From assembly GCF_000350105.1 (NCBI RefSeq), contig NZ_CAIY01000044.1, positions 186,001 through 250,000 of the forward strand: DNA of 64,000 bases. Reading direction: 5' to 3'. Shown here in pieces: positions 10,767 to 21,109 of this stretch; the first letter of the stretch is position 1, and each line of letters begins with the position of its first letter. Below the pieces are notes generated by a model that ran no database searches, had not been told where the DNA came from, and was given only the letters and a program-made list of their open reading frames with translations. This DNA comes from Richelia intracellularis HH01. Lineage in GTDB: Bacteria > Cyanobacteriota > Cyanobacteriia > Cyanobacteriales > Nostocaceae. Position numbers and translations under genes: made by a program.

Positions 10767-11297
10767 TTAAACCTCCCCTGGAGCTGAAGTTATTTGTAAT
10801 TCTAATTGTTCTCTTTGAGAATTACTCTTAAATGGTTGAGGGAGTTGGTCAATTTGAAAATATTGATGAAACTTTTGGGTTAATTGCAGTAAATAATATC
10901 GCGATTCACCAGTACGATGTTTACGTACAAAACCTTGTCCTACTAGTTCTTGGATATGTTGATATGCTCCTGAACCACGAATATTAATTAAATCACTTTG
11001 ACGAATGGGACTACTTAGGGCAATAGCTGCCAGGGTCCGTAAAACCCCTATACTCAATTCTACGGGGATTAGGTTTTGTACTAGTTCTTGAAAACTAGAT
11101 CTTAGTTGCAAACAGTACCCTTGAGGTGTTTCTATCACCTCCAAGGCACTATCCCGGCGAGCATATTCATCAATGAGTTTACCAATTCCCTCCTTAACTG
11201 TGGCATGATCATAGGCAGCGCATTCAGCAATTTCCCCAATTGATAGGGGTTGCCCCTTTAAATACAGAATAGCTTCTATTTTTGTCACAGCAGTCAT
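10767..11297 (-). CDS. scpB: Segregation and condensation protein B
   Basis: A 176-residue ScpB homologue, the winged-helix subunit that joins ScpA and SMC in the bacterial condensin that organises and segregates chromosomes. Features seen are the N-terminal KIEAILYLKGQPLSIGEIAE helix-turn-helix start, the central IPVELSIGVLRTLAAIAL stretch, and the second winged helix with IRGSGAYQHIQELVGQGFV followed by a basic wing (KHRTGESRYYLL). Length fits cyanobacterial ScpB. ispD lies 250 bp upstream and a DUF760 gene 108 bp downstream on the same strand. ScpA and SMC are not in the window. Confidence 0.88.
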   Translation of the reverse strand: MTAVTKIEAILYLKGQPLSIGEIAECAAYDHATVKEGIGKLIDEYARRDSALEVIETPQGYCLQLRSSFQELVQNLIPVELSIGVLRTLAAIALSSPIRQSDLINIRGSGAYQHIQELVGQGFVRKHRTGESRYYLLQLTQKFHQYFQIDQLPQPFKSNSQREQLELQITSAPGEV

Positions 11298-11547
11298 TAT
11301 TAGATTGTGGATTTTCCATTTTGGACTACTAAAGTACTAGAAGATTTTACTAGCACTTTGTTTTAAACGATTAGCTAAAACGTCAAAGCTAAGAACTTAA
11401 AATCATGGGGTAAATTTATTTCCTCCATAAAATAATCAGAGTATAAATACACCAAACCTTATAGTTAATTGATTAGTAACACTAATGAGGGACAATCAAG
11501 TGGGATGGGTTATATTATAACCAAGCAAAAAGTCAATAGCTCATAGA

Positions 11548-12270
11548 TTATGAATTTATTGGCTTTTCATTGTAGTCTTCTCCTCTATTACCTAAACGAG
11601 ATGCGAGGATTGATTCAGCAATTGCTAAATCTTGGGGGGTTGTAACTTTCAAATTAGTTTCTTCGCCCTCAACAACATGAACCTCTAATCCGGATCTCTC
11701 GAATAGGGCAGCATCATCAGTCACTTCCCATCCCTTACTTATGCCTTTTTGATGACATTGCTTTAAGAGCATAACATCAAAACCTTGGGGGGTTTGTGCC
11801 GCCCATAAATTACCTCGTTTAGGGGTGGACTGGACGATTCCACTTTGGTTTATAACTTTAATAGTATCCTTTACAGGTACAGCTGCTATTAAACCGTTAC
11901 AACCTTCCATTGCTACTGCACATCGATCAAATAAATCCGGGGTGGCAAGACATCGAGCTCCATCATGAATTAAAACTTTCCTTGCATCTCTTGGTAGTCC
12001 CTGTAAGCCATTGTAAACTGATTCTTGACGGGTGGAACCACCGGGAATAAATTGCATTGGTTTAGTTAATTGTTGCTCGGAGATAATCTCCTCAAAGTAA
12101 CCTCTATCATGAGATTGAGAAATAATCCCAATCCAACTTATAGTCGATGCTCCATTTGCAGCTAGCAAAGTCCAACTTAATAGGGTTTTCGATTGTACCT
12201 CTAACAAGAGCTTATTCTTGTTACTACCCATTCGTTTCCCCATCCCGGCGGCTGGAATTAGTAAATGCAC
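11548..12270 (-). CDS. ispD: 2-C-methyl-D-erythritol 4-phosphate cytidylyltransferase
   Basis: A 240-residue IspD, the third enzyme of the MEP isoprenoid pathway; it joins CTP to methylerythritol phosphate. The nucleotide-binding loop is at the N-terminus (LIPAAGMGKRMGSNKNK with KLLLEV following), and GGSTRQESVYNGL, LIHDGARCL and VPVKDTIK are the expected family motifs. The TPQGF and VTDDAALFE segments complete the active site. Isoprenoids feed carotenoids, the chlorophyll tail and quinones. The C-terminal 15 residues (LGNRGEDYNEKPINS) extend a little beyond the family core. A divergent gene, the family 9 glycosyltransferase, starts 175 bp upstream. Confidence 0.93.
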   Translation of the reverse strand: MHLLIPAAGMGKRMGSNKNKLLLEVQSKTLLSWTLLAANGASTISWIGIISQSHDRGYFEEIISEQQLTKPMQFIPGGSTRQESVYNGLQGLPRDARKVLIHDGARCLATPDLFDRCAVAMEGCNGLIAAVPVKDTIKVINQSGIVQSTPKRGNLWAAQTPQGFDVMLLKQCHQKGISKGWEVTDDAALFERSGLEVHVVEGEETNLKVTTPQDLAIAESILASRLGNRGEDYNEKPINS

Positions 12271-12445
12271 AATTATTTTTCCTCAGTCTATTCTTATTAC
12301 ATAGGGTAATGTGATCAAGGATCTGGTACATAAAATAAATAACTGTAATTTGTTATTTATCCCCCATAATCTACCCCACAATCCGATTGCTTAACCCCTA
12401 TATTTTCCTAAAATCAAGTAGCAAGTAAGCTCAAATAAAAAAATT

Positions 12446-13405
12446 ATGCGAGTAGTAGCCCTTATCCCTGGCGGCATTGGCGATCAAATTCTATTTTTTC
12501 CGACTTTGGATGATCTGAAGCGAATTTACCCCGATGCCCAAATAGACGTGGTTGTTGAACCTCGGTCAAAGGGAGCTTACCGGGTAAGTAAGTCGATTCA
12601 TGAAGTTTTGTTGTTTGATTACAAAGACTGCAACAGTTTGGCTGATTGGGCTAATTTAGTTGGTAAATTACGTGATAGCGAATATGATGTTGCGATAACT
12701 ACTACTAATGGTTGGATAGAAAGCCTAATTTTATGGCTGACAGGAATACCAAAACGTATCAGTTTTAAGGGAACCTTTGGAGCTTTTTTCACTGAGGAGG
12801 TAACCCTAACAACCGAACAATATACTGGTCATATGTATCATGATCTGCTTAAAGGTATGGGTATTCAATCAATTTGCCCAGAATTGATGGTGAATGTCCC
12901 CAAATCAGATATTGACTGGGCAGTCCAAGAACAACTCCGTTTAGGAATTAAAGATACTGGCTACGTTATAATTTGTGGTGGTTCTGGTTATTGCAATAGT
13001 CCACAGGGCGAAACAAGAATATACCCAGTAGAGAGTTGGCAGCAAGTTATGCAAGGTTTTCACGAGAAACAACCCAATTTGCCTTTAGTGGTAATCAAGG
13101 GGCCAAATGATGATGCTTTCATCAAAAGCCTTGTCTCCCTTATACCTAATGCTAAGGTTAGTTCTCCTGGAGATATAGGTAAACTGGCAGCTATAATTGC
13201 CGGGGCAAATTTAATGTTATGTACTCATAATCCCGCATTGCATTTAGGTGTTGGAGTGCAGACTTATACCTTGGCTTTATTTGGCCCCACAGACCCAGAA
13301 AAATTATTACCTGCAAGTGATAGGTTTTTAAGTATAAAATCTCCTACAGGTAAAACAGAGGATATTCCTCCTATGAAGATATTAGAAAGAGTTTGGGGAG
13401 GGTGA
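12446..13405 (+). CDS. Glycosyltransferase family 9 (heptosyltransferase-like)
   Basis: A 319-residue GT-B fold enzyme of the family that includes LPS heptosyltransferases. The start MRVVALIPGGIGDQILFFP has the GxGD acceptor-site loop. The C-terminal nucleotide-sugar site is visible as VVIKGPNDD, GANLMLCTHNPALHLGVGVQTYTLALFGPTDPEKLLP (in pieces: THNPALHLG, ALFGPTDP). In place of the usual SDSG motif it reads CTHNP, as in many cyanobacterial members. Donor and acceptor sugars are unknown; Nostocales often carry such enzymes without true heptose LPS. It is transcribed divergently from ispD and followed 55 bp later by a strong hairpin. Confidence 0.85.
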   Translation: MRVVALIPGGIGDQILFFPTLDDLKRIYPDAQIDVVVEPRSKGAYRVSKSIHEVLLFDYKDCNSLADWANLVGKLRDSEYDVAITTTNGWIESLILWLTGIPKRISFKGTFGAFFTEEVTLTTEQYTGHMYHDLLKGMGIQSICPELMVNVPKSDIDWAVQEQLRLGIKDTGYVIICGGSGYCNSPQGETRIYPVESWQQVMQGFHEKQPNLPLVVIKGPNDDAFIKSLVSLIPNAKVSSPGDIGKLAAIIAGANLMLCTHNPALHLGVGVQTYTLALFGPTDPEKLLPASDRFLSIKSPTGKTEDIPPMKILERVWGG

Positions 13406-13459
13406 AGAAAAAGCCGGGGAGTAGGGATAAGGGGGACATTTTTCCTCTTATCCCTCATA

Positions 13460-13511
13460 TTTTAATAGCTATAATTTTGTATAAAATTTTACAAAATTAT
13501 AGCTATTAAAA
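13460..13511. terminator. Perfect 22-bp hairpin terminator
   Basis: Arms at 13460-13481 and 13490-13511 are exact reverse complements with an 8-nt loop. It begins 55 bp after the glycosyltransferase stop and faces the alcohol dehydrogenase gene on the other strand, so it may serve both directions. The A/T-flanked ends give a T-run on either transcript. Confidence 0.7.
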
Positions 13512-14483
13512 CTACGTATTATTTGGTCCTCAGTTGGCACAAGTATTTTTTATATTGCAACAGCATTATTACCTTTGGCTTGGCTTATAGAAATAACTAA
13601 CGATTATGACTTCATAATTTGTGTTTGCACTGAAAGCAAAGAAAGCGAAACCCTTAATCGTAATTGAATTAAGTATAGAAATTAATTGTGCTTGCCATTA
13701 CAAATAATCTTTATCCCGAAAAAACTAAACTTTCCCATCACTAGCCCCTTATGATGCTTATATAAACTTAAGTTACCTTTGCTAACTACAATAATATTTC
13801 TGATGTATGTATTTCCTTTCCAATTGCCAGTAATAGCTGGTATTAACCTTGTATTATGTACTTAATATATGATAAAGAAACTGAAATAAATCAAATAGTC
13901 AAGTATCCATACTATAAAATTGAACTTATATTTTAAGATGAAATATCGGCATGCCTAATTTATGGTTGAATTTAATATTGCTGAGAATTTACCAATAGAT
14001 AATTTTTATGATTAAAAAAATCAGTTAAAAATAACTTTTGCAGGTACTATTATCAACAGTCAAACAATTGTTATGAGTTATTGTTATCAATTAATCATAC
14101 TTTTGCAACTATCGTAATTAAGATAATTTGGTTTATCATTTAATTCTTCAGGCTCGAAAAAAAATACTGCCATGTCAAGCATTCCTACAGTATCCCAGAC
14201 GTGCTATTATTGTTCATATTTAAGTTTCTAAACCCATGTGCTGTTCTAAAAACAATTGGCCCTATATTTCAGTAGATTTGTTTAAGCTCTAAAATTAACC
14301 TGAATAACAAGTAATTGAAGGTTTTCCCCAAAATACTTTGTTACAATGCTGATAAATTATACTCAGGGCGATGTGTTTATACCCTTTTTTATAAAGACAA
14401 GAACATAAATTTTATCAAGTACTGCCTTGCTTTTACTACGTAATTTTACGTAGATTTATCTCGCCTTTTCTAATTACCAGAGT
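13512..14483. other. Gene-poor gap of about 1 kb
   Basis: No supported gene. Short open stretches such as the one near 13515-13600 are too broken to identify. Confidence 0.55.
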
Positions 14484-15596
14484 TCACGGGACTATAACTG
14501 CTTTAATTACCTTATGTTCTTGCATATGACAAAATGCAGTTTCTAATTTTTTTAAATCGAATTTTGTACTCAATAGCAAATGAAAAGGAATTCTCCTAGT
14601 TGCAATTAAGTTCAAAGCTTCCCGAACAAAGTAAGGGGTATTATGAAACACTCCCTTTAATGTCAATTCATTGTAGTGCAACTTCTCTGTACTTACCAAA
14701 ATAGAAGTATCCTGAGGACAACCGCCAAATAAATTCACTGTACCACCAGGGCGTACAGTAGTAATAGCTGTTTCCCAGACACTTGGTACCCCTGTTGCCT
14801 CAATTACAATATCTGCACCTAACCCATCAGTAAGTTCTTTTACTATTCCAGCAATATCTGGTGTTTGGTGATAATTGAATATATGTGTTGCCCCTAATTT
14901 CTTCCCAATCATTAATCTGTTATTATCACCACCAAAGAGTATTACCTCTACAGGAAAATCATGGGCTAGCTTGGCAACGAACATCAAGCCGATTGCCCCA
15001 TCACCCATAACTACTACTTTTTGGACTATTCCTTTACACTCATCATGACTTTTTAGCCCAGAACGAGCCACCCCATGTAGTACACAAGCCAAGGGTTCTG
15101 TCATTGCTGCTAGGTCATCAGGTAACTCTTCGGGAATCGATATCATATTATGTTGAACAATGGCAGAAGGAATTCTCCAGTATTCTGCAAAACTGCCGTT
15201 ATTCCAAGTTAAATGGGGGCACAGCGAATATTCCTGTCGCTGACAATAAAAACACTTCATACATGGAGCGGAATTATTAGCTATCACACGGTTGCCCATT
15301 TTCCAACCAGTTACATCCCTACCTAATGCCACAATTGTACCAGCAGCCTCATGGCCAAAAAGAGTAGGTAGTGTCAGCATTTTTGTATGCCCACCTCGCC
15401 TCCATACCTTTAAATCCGTACCACAGGTAGTTGCTGATCCCACTTTAATGACCACTTCCCCAGAGGCAGGAGTTGGATCCATTACCCGTTCTAAACGTAA
15501 GTCTTCCCGACCGTAAAGTAAGGCTGCTAGCAAATTATTACCCCAAATCATACCTAGAATTAACCCCGACAGAATCATATCATTCTTAGCTTTCAA
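14484..15596 (-). CDS. Zinc-dependent alcohol dehydrogenase (medium-chain family)
   Basis: A medium-chain dehydrogenase/reductase of 349-370 residues. The catalytic zinc ligands are visible in order: Cys in ATTCGTDL, His-Glu in FGHEAAG and Glu in MTEPLACVLHG. The structural zinc site is a four-cysteine lobe in APCMKCFYCQRQEYSLCPH. The NAD(P)-binding Rossmann segment is VVMGDGAIGLMFVAKL. Overall it resembles sorbitol/threonine dehydrogenase-like enzymes common in Nostocales; the substrate is unknown. The longest frame adds 21 residues before the family start. A TTG at 15533 gives MLAALLYGRED, which matches the usual N-terminus better and is my preferred start. A 14-bp perfect hairpin sits 90 bp upstream of the longer start. 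Confidence 0.85.
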   Translation of the reverse strand: MKAKNDMILSGLILGMIWGNNLLAALLYGREDLRLERVMDPTPASGEVVIKVGSATTCGTDLKVWRRGGHTKMLTLPTLFGHEAAGTIVALGRDVTGWKMGNRVIANNSAPCMKCFYCQRQEYSLCPHLTWNNGSFAEYWRIPSAIVQHNMISIPEELPDDLAAMTEPLACVLHGVARSGLKSHDECKGIVQKVVVMGDGAIGLMFVAKLAHDFPVEVILFGGDNNRLMIGKKLGATHIFNYHQTPDIAGIVKELTDGLGADIVIEATGVPSVWETAITTVRPGGTVNLFGGCPQDTSILVSTEKLHYNELTLKGVFHNTPYFVREALNLIATRRIPFHLLLSTKFDLKKLETAFCHMQEHKVIKAVIVP

Positions 15597-15685
15597 ATGG
15601 GGGCAAGGATAAAGTAGAAGAAGGAATACTTCTTTTTATAAGTCCTAGTTAGATCAACAATATTATCCTAAGGAAAGACACTGTC

Positions 15686-15722
15686 TATTCTGATTACTAC
15701 TTAACAATTAGTAATCAGAATA
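15686..15722. repeat. Perfect 14-bp inverted repeat
   Basis: Arms at 15686-15699 and 15709-15722 are exact reverse complements with a 9-nt loop; a short T-run follows. It lies upstream of the alcohol dehydrogenase gene, so it would be a leader hairpin or the terminator of a lost plus-strand gene. Confidence 0.5.
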
Positions 15723-17075
15723 AATTTTTATAACCTACATGGAAATTTCTAAAACATTAAGTCATAAATCTAAACCCACTAAGTATCTACTCTAAAATAT
15801 AGTTAACGTCTGGTTTTGAGCAAAACCTCAAATCGAATATTGACATCCAGATATATTGGCCTAAGTAACTAGTAATTATGAAACTTAATTTCAAACTTAA
15901 AAGAGCTACAAGATAATTAAAAAATATAAAACTAAGTCTCAATTCGTAAAAATACAAAGCTAGTTAATAGATGTTAACAGTACTAAACACTGATTAAGTA
16001 TATTAAATTAAGATATATAGATTATATACTGGTAATTATTATATGTTAATAATAAGCCAAGATATTCTTAAAGCCCAAATTTTGTAACATGAATTTAGAC
16101 TCAAATACACAGTTTATAATATAAAGTAATTCTACGTTTTGCTTTACTTTTTAAGTGTGATTTATTTAGGAAATCCCTTGCTATATGTGTAAACTGTAGA
16201 TGACTCTATTATAATTATTCTTGGTATAAGAGCAGCATTATCCAGAATATCGAGTCAAACAGTTTTAAGAAACTGCATTCACCCAAATACTACCCTTTGT
16301 TCAATCTGAGCAAAAACATTTTTACACAACATATTTTACGAATTTATACATCATAAATATATGCTATTTAATAACCTAAAAAAAACAAATCTATTGAGTT
16401 ACTGAATATTATCAAAGCTATAAATACCTTTTAAAGTAAGCTATTTATAAATATAAGTTACCTGAATAATAATACTTCTTTAATATTGATTTATTGCTAC
16501 CGTATGCTCACGAACAAGTCATTAGTCTTTCAGTGAAAGTAATTCAGTTGTTATTTAACTATTATGTATTGAGGTTTTTAACTATTAAACTTTACCTCAT
16601 CAATTATGAGTTACTATATTCCAATGAGAGCCTCTAATAAGCTCTTTTATGTAAGCTATATGAATGCTATCATCAAATAAAATTTTGTTGACTATATATT
16701 ATCTAGTACTTATAGATAGTCTTTAATTAGTAAGCTACTGGTAAATATACTCCACTATCCCCTAGCAGAGTGTTGCTGGTTGTTTACATATGACAATACA
16801 GTATATGGTCTAGTGAAGCTTTTAAGAATTTGTTACTTAATTAAGTTGTTTTATACACCATTTGTTATTGCTCTCATTATTTCTCTGTTTTTACTAGGAT
16901 TTTTTAGCCCCTTCATAATTATCAAGTTATTCCAAATTCTCAAATTTATTATGCAATTATGGTTTTGCCTGTATAGCAATGTTTTTGTTAATTAAAAAAT
17001 TCATTTAACACTAAAACCTACATTAGTTCAAAACAAGTTTCCTATCTAAAATTTAAAATGCAATGACAAAGAGAC
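15723..17075. other. Gene-poor gap of 1.35 kb before the atp operon
   Basis: No supported gene. A 71-codon frame at 16780-16995 is hydrophobic and AT-rich but has no family resemblance; I treat it as chance. The atp operon promoter is probably between here and 17392, but I cannot pinpoint it. Confidence 0.5.
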
Positions 17076-17296
17076 ATCCTAAAGGATAGAATATTCCTAT
17101 AGAAACTGCCTATTTGACCCATTGGCTTTGCCAAATAGTCGACTTAACAGAGTGGTTCAACATATCGTTGCTAGACTTGTTATCCATGCTCGGGCTGGCT
17201 GTATTTATTGGTGTTATCCTTGTACAATTCTTCCAGAAGAAGGCTTCTACTGTGGAATATTGTTATTAGGGCCTGTGTTTGTCTTAATTTTATGAT
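17076..17296 (+). pseudogene. Coding-like remnant upstream of atp1, unidentified
   Basis: Two overlapping plus-strand frames look protein-like in sequence. One reads DPLALPNSRLNRVVQHIVAR and stays plausible to about 17205. The other continues from about 17205 as LAVFIGVILVQFFQKKASTVE, a membrane segment with a basic end. Joined by one frameshift they would give a small membrane protein of about 65 residues. I do not recognise the family. It could also be chance. Confidence 0.3.
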
Positions 17297-17392
17297 TGAG
17301 ACGATTAAGGAGTTAATTGTTTTTTCTAAAGTATTGTTACCCAATCATGATATGATCCAACTGAACTGGATGTGCAGTTAGAATAAATAGTT

Positions 17393-17854
17393 GTGCTGGT
17401 TCCAAGTCCTGTGAGCTTGTCAGATGAATCAATACCTACCACGCCACCAACAACAAGGCAAAATACCCAGTCTGGTTTTGGAGAAGCAAAACTAGCAAAC
17501 TCTATGCAGGACTTCTATCAACTCTCCCAGCAGCTGTTGTTAATAACTCTTGCAATTTCAGGGTTTGTGTTTGTACTTGTATGGGTATTTTATTCCCTAA
17601 ACATTGCTCTCAATTATCTCATTGGGGCTTGTGTGGGTCTATCTTACCTAAAAATGCTGGCGAAAGACGTTGAGCAGCTGGGTAATGAGAAGAAGCGGTT
17701 GAGCAAAACCCGTTTTGCTCTGTTCATTGGATTGGTTATATTTGCTACCCAATGGCATCAGCTACAAGTTTTGCCCATATTTTTGGGATTTTTAACTTAT
17801 AAGGCAACGCTAATAGTCTACACGCTGCGAACGGTCTTTATATCTGATTCTTGA
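17393..17854 (+). CDS. atp1: ATP synthase operon protein I
   Basis: A 153-residue membrane protein at the head of the ATP synthase operon, where cyanobacteria carry atp1 (the AtpI/AtpZ-like family). It has a Pro/Thr-rich soluble N-terminus and about four hydrophobic segments: [19 protein letters not shown], a short one around [29 protein letters not shown] and [17 protein letters not shown]. Family members help assemble the c-ring or supply magnesium; they are not part of the finished enzyme. The start is GTG at 17393, and no better ATG occurs upstream. The subunit a gene begins 57 bp later. Confidence 0.85.
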   Translation: MLVPSPVSLSDESIPTTPPTTRQNTQSGFGEAKLANSMQDFYQLSQQLLLITLAISGFVFVLVWVFYSLNIALNYLIGACVGLSYLKMLAKDVEQLGNEKKRLSKTRFALFIGLVIFATQWHQLQVLPIFLGFLTYKATLIVYTLRTVFISDS

Positions 17855-17911
17855 TGGACTCAGATTCAAAAATAAAATCCTCCAATCCTCCTTGTATGAG
17901 GAAACTGTCGC

Positions 17912-18673
17912 ATGGGAATGCTTAGTTTCTTAAATGCCTTGAACTTTTATACCTTTGCCAACCTAGAAGTGGGCGAACACTTCTATTGGCAATTAGGTAA
18001 CTTGAAAATACATGGGCAGGTTTTTCTCACCTCCTGGTTTGTGATTGCCATTTTAGTGGTGGCTTCACTAGTTGCTACTCGTAATATCCAGAGAGTTCCT
18101 AGTGGCATACAAAACTTGATGGAATATGCCCTAGAATTTATTCGGGATTTGACTAAGAATCAGATTGGAGAGAAGGAATACCGTCCTTGGGTGCCTTTTA
18201 TTGGCACATTATTCTTGTTTATTTTTGTGTCTAATTGGTCTGGTGCCTTAGTTCCCTGGAGGTTAATAAAGCTCCCAGCAGGAGAATTGGCTGCCCCAAC
18301 CAATGACATCAATACAACAGTAGCATTGGCTATGTTGACATCTTTAGCCTATTTTTATGCAGGCTTTAGTAAACGTGGTTGGGGTTACTTTAAAAAGTAC
18401 ATAGAACCGACCCCTATACTATTGCCAATTGCAATACTAGAAGATTTCACCAAGCCCCTTTCTCTCAGTTTCCGTCTATTTGGTAACATCCTGGCGGATG
18501 AGTTGGTTGTGGCAGTACTAGTTCTTTTGGTTCCTCTATTTGTACCATTGCCAGTAATGGCTTTAGGTTTGTTTACTAGTGCCATTCAAGCCTTGGTCTT
18601 TGCCACTCTGGCCGCGGCATATATTCATGAGGCAATGGAGGGACATGGTGAAGAGGAACATGGAGAACATTAA
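17912..18673 (+). CDS. atpB: ATP synthase subunit a (FO)
   Basis: A 253-residue subunit a (named AtpI in cyanobacteria). It forms the proton half-channels beside the c-ring in the thylakoid membrane. The essential arginine is R188 in [13 protein letters not shown]. The membrane segments are [28 protein letters not shown], a third around [36 protein letters not shown] and the last [18 protein letters not shown]. The tail is His/Glu-rich (HGEEEHGEH), common in cyanobacteria. It sits between atp1 and the c subunit gene. Confidence 0.96.
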   Translation: MGMLSFLNALNFYTFANLEVGEHFYWQLGNLKIHGQVFLTSWFVIAILVVASLVATRNIQRVPSGIQNLMEYALEFIRDLTKNQIGEKEYRPWVPFIGTLFLFIFVSNWSGALVPWRLIKLPAGELAAPTNDINTTVALAMLTSLAYFYAGFSKRGWGYFKKYIEPTPILLPIAILEDFTKPLSLSFRLFGNILADELVVAVLVLLVPLFVPLPVMALGLFTSAIQALVFATLAAAYIHEAMEGHGEEEHGEH

Positions 18674-18828
18674 TGAGAAGACATCAGCTTTATGCTTAAA
18701 GCTTTATAGCCTCCTATAGACATAGAAGCTAGAGATTTGGGCTGATTGTTGGTTCAAAAATGCTTCAATTGATGTAACTTTAGGTTTGGGTGTAAAAACC
18801 TCAAAACTTGGAAAATCTAAATAGTTGA

Positions 18829-19101
<273 letters not shown>

Positions 19102-19118
19102 GCTCTAAAGCTAATTGG

Positions 19119-19146
19119 TTAGAGGCGTTATATCGAACGTCTCTAA
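19119..19146 (+). promoter_or_regulatory. Hairpin between the c and b' genes
   Basis: A 10-bp stem (TTAGAGGCGT with ACGTCTCTAA, one G-U pair) and an 8-nt loop start 18 nt past the c subunit stop. It has no long T-tract. An mRNA-stabilising or partial-terminator role that raises c relative to downstream subunits is inference. Confidence 0.5.
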
Positions 19147-19235
19147 TCTTTACTATCCATGTTTTTATAGCAGATGAGGACGTCAACTTGTTGCTGTTTG
19201 GATGATTTTCCTTAACATCCAAGTAAAGGAGACAA

Positions 19236-19667
19236 ATGTTTGATTTTAATGCGACTTTGCCCTTGATGGCATTACAATTTCTATTGCTCGCGGCTCTATT
19301 GAATACTATTTTCTATAAGCCACTAACAAAAGCATTAGATGATCGTGATAATTATGTCCGTGATGGTTATGTAGATGCTAATGAACGCTTAGCTCGGGCT
19401 CAGAAATTAACTCATGAGTATGAGGAGAAACTAGCAGATGCTCGTCGCCAGTCTCAATTGATCTTGACAAACGCCCAGGCTGAAGCACAAAAAATTACTT
19501 CCCAAAAAGTTGCCGATGCACAGCAGGAGGCACAGAAACAGAGAGAACAGGCTGCCAAAGAAATAGAACAACAGAAAGATAGAGCGTTAAGCGCTTTAGA
19601 AAAAGAGGTAGATGCTTTGAGCAGACAGATAATAGAAAAACTGTTGGGATCAAGTTTGGCTAGGTAA
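19236..19667 (+). CDS. atpF': ATP synthase subunit b' (FO)
   Basis: A 143-residue b' subunit (AtpG in cyanobacterial naming), one of the two different peripheral-stalk subunits typical of photosynthetic organisms. One N-terminal membrane helix ([18 protein letters not shown]) is followed by [11 protein letters not shown]-like sequence ([14 protein letters not shown]) and a long charged coiled coil rich in A, E, K and Q to the end. A clear ribosome site (AAAGGAGA) lies just before the ATG. The subunit b gene follows after 142 bp. Confidence 0.94.
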   Translation: MFDFNATLPLMALQFLLLAALLNTIFYKPLTKALDDRDNYVRDGYVDANERLARAQKLTHEYEEKLADARRQSQLILTNAQAEAQKITSQKVADAQQEAQKQREQAAKEIEQQKDRALSALEKEVDALSRQIIEKLLGSSLAR

Positions 19668-19809
19668 ATTACTTCCTATATGGTTAAGTTACTGAGCTAA
19701 AAGTTACACAATGTACACATGCAGAAGAGCACCAGTTTGTTGGAGTTAAATAGTCGTTAATTTGGCAGTTTTTCTCCATAGTATTATCAAGGGAGTAGCG
19801 CAGTTGTAG

Positions 19810-20340
19810 ATGAGTATTATGGGAACCGTCTTATTACTTGCCACAGAATCAGAAGGTGGTTTTGGTCTAAATTTAGATATTCTGGAAACCAATATAGTTA
19901 ATTTGGGTCTTCTGATTGGCATATTATTTTACTTCGGGCGCAATGTATTAACTAACACATTGAGTGAGAGGCGCTCAAAAATTGAGAAGACCATTGTGGA
20001 AGCTGAAACCAAGGCAAAAGAGGCTGCGATTACCTTATCAGAAGTGCAGCAGAAATTAACTCAAGCACAGGCGGAAGCAAAGCAACTTATCGCAACGGCT
20101 GAAGATAATGCCAAAGCCATAAGAGAATCAATTCTAGTGCAAGCAGAGGAGGATGTGAAACGGTTGGAAGAAACAGCTGCTAGGGACTTAAATGCAGAAA
20201 GAGATAGGGCAATTGCTCAGTTAAGGCAACAAGTGGTGGCAATGTCACTGCAAAAAGTTGAGTCTGAGTTGCAAGTAGGAGTTGCAGAGGAGACCCAACA
20301 AAAACTAATTGATAGCAGCATAGTGCTACTAGGAGGTTAG
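19810..20340 (+). CDS. atpF: ATP synthase subunit b (FO)
   Basis: A 176-residue b subunit that forms the peripheral stalk with b'. The N-terminus carries GGFGLNLDILETNIVNLGLLI (split at residue 20 by the membrane helix ILFYFGRNVL), which is the family signature. A long coiled coil of A, E, Q and K follows, ending in IDSSIVLLGG. The stop is 2 nt before the delta ATG, and the delta ribosome site AGGAGG lies inside the last codons, so the two are translationally coupled. Confidence 0.95.
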   Translation: MSIMGTVLLLATESEGGFGLNLDILETNIVNLGLLIGILFYFGRNVLTNTLSERRSKIEKTIVEAETKAKEAAITLSEVQQKLTQAQAEAKQLIATAEDNAKAIRESILVQAEEDVKRLEETAARDLNAERDRAIAQLRQQVVAMSLQKVESELQVGVAEETQQKLIDSSIVLLGG

Positions 20341-20342
20341 GA

Positions 20343-20897
20343 ATGACAATTGACATAGCAATGGCAAAAGTTGCCCAGCCATACGCCCAGGCTCTCATGT
20401 CTATAGCCCAAAGCAATAATCTCAGTGACCAAATTGGTGAAGATGTACGTGCTTTATTAAATTTGCTCAATGAGAGTGACATGTTACGTAACTTTATCGG
20501 CAATCCTTTCATTGATGCAAATGATAAAAAGGCAGTACTTGTTAAGATTCTAGGAGATGGGGCTAACACTTACCTACTCAATCTTTTAATGCTACTTGTA
20601 GATGGAAGACGGATTTCATTTTTGTCAGACATCTGTGAGCAGTATTTAGTACTATTACGCCGGTTGACTCAAACTGTATTAGCAGAAGTAACTTCTGCCC
20701 TACCTTTAAGTGAATCTCAGGTACAGACTATCAAGCAGAAAGTTATGATGATAGCGAGTGCTCAGCAGGTAGAACTAGAAACCAAAATTGATAGTAACAT
20801 TATTGGCGGCGTAATTATCAAAATCGGTTCCCAAGTAGTTGATGCTAGCTTGCGTTGTCAATTGCGTCGTATTTCATTGCGTCTAAGCAGCTCCTAA
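20343..20897 (+). CDS. atpH: ATP synthase subunit delta (F1)
   Basis: A 184-residue delta subunit (AtpD in cyanobacterial naming), the clamp joining the peripheral stalk to the top of F1. The N-terminal helical domain starts VAQPYAQALMSIAQ, and the C-terminal part has the family motif ETKIDSNIIGGVIIKIGSQVVDAS (seen as KIDSNIIGGVIIKIG) followed by a basic end. Its ATG lies 3 nt after the b stop codon. 212 bp without other genes separate it from the alpha gene. Confidence 0.95.
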   Translation: MTIDIAMAKVAQPYAQALMSIAQSNNLSDQIGEDVRALLNLLNESDMLRNFIGNPFIDANDKKAVLVKILGDGANTYLLNLLMLLVDGRRISFLSDICEQYLVLLRRLTQTVLAEVTSALPLSESQVQTIKQKVMMIASAQQVELETKIDSNIIGGVIIKIGSQVVDASLRCQLRRISLRLSSS

Positions 20898-21109
20898 ATA
20901 GATTTGGGTTTTTGAATTTCACAGCTACTTCCTACAGAGGTATTCCCTCATATTTTTGTTTCAGTGGCAAAGCTGTGGGTTATTTAGCCAGTAGGATTTT
21001 GGATTATGAAATTCCTGTCTGAATAATTTCTCCATATATCTAATTTGGTTTCAACATCCAAGCAAAGAATTCATCAATTCTTCCGTCTCAAGAAAATAAA
21101 AACAGACTC

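Noticed and set aside
16780-16995. 71-codon hydrophobic frame before the atp operon
   Set aside because: AT-rich sequence readily yields Leu/Ile/Phe-rich frames; nothing else supports it.
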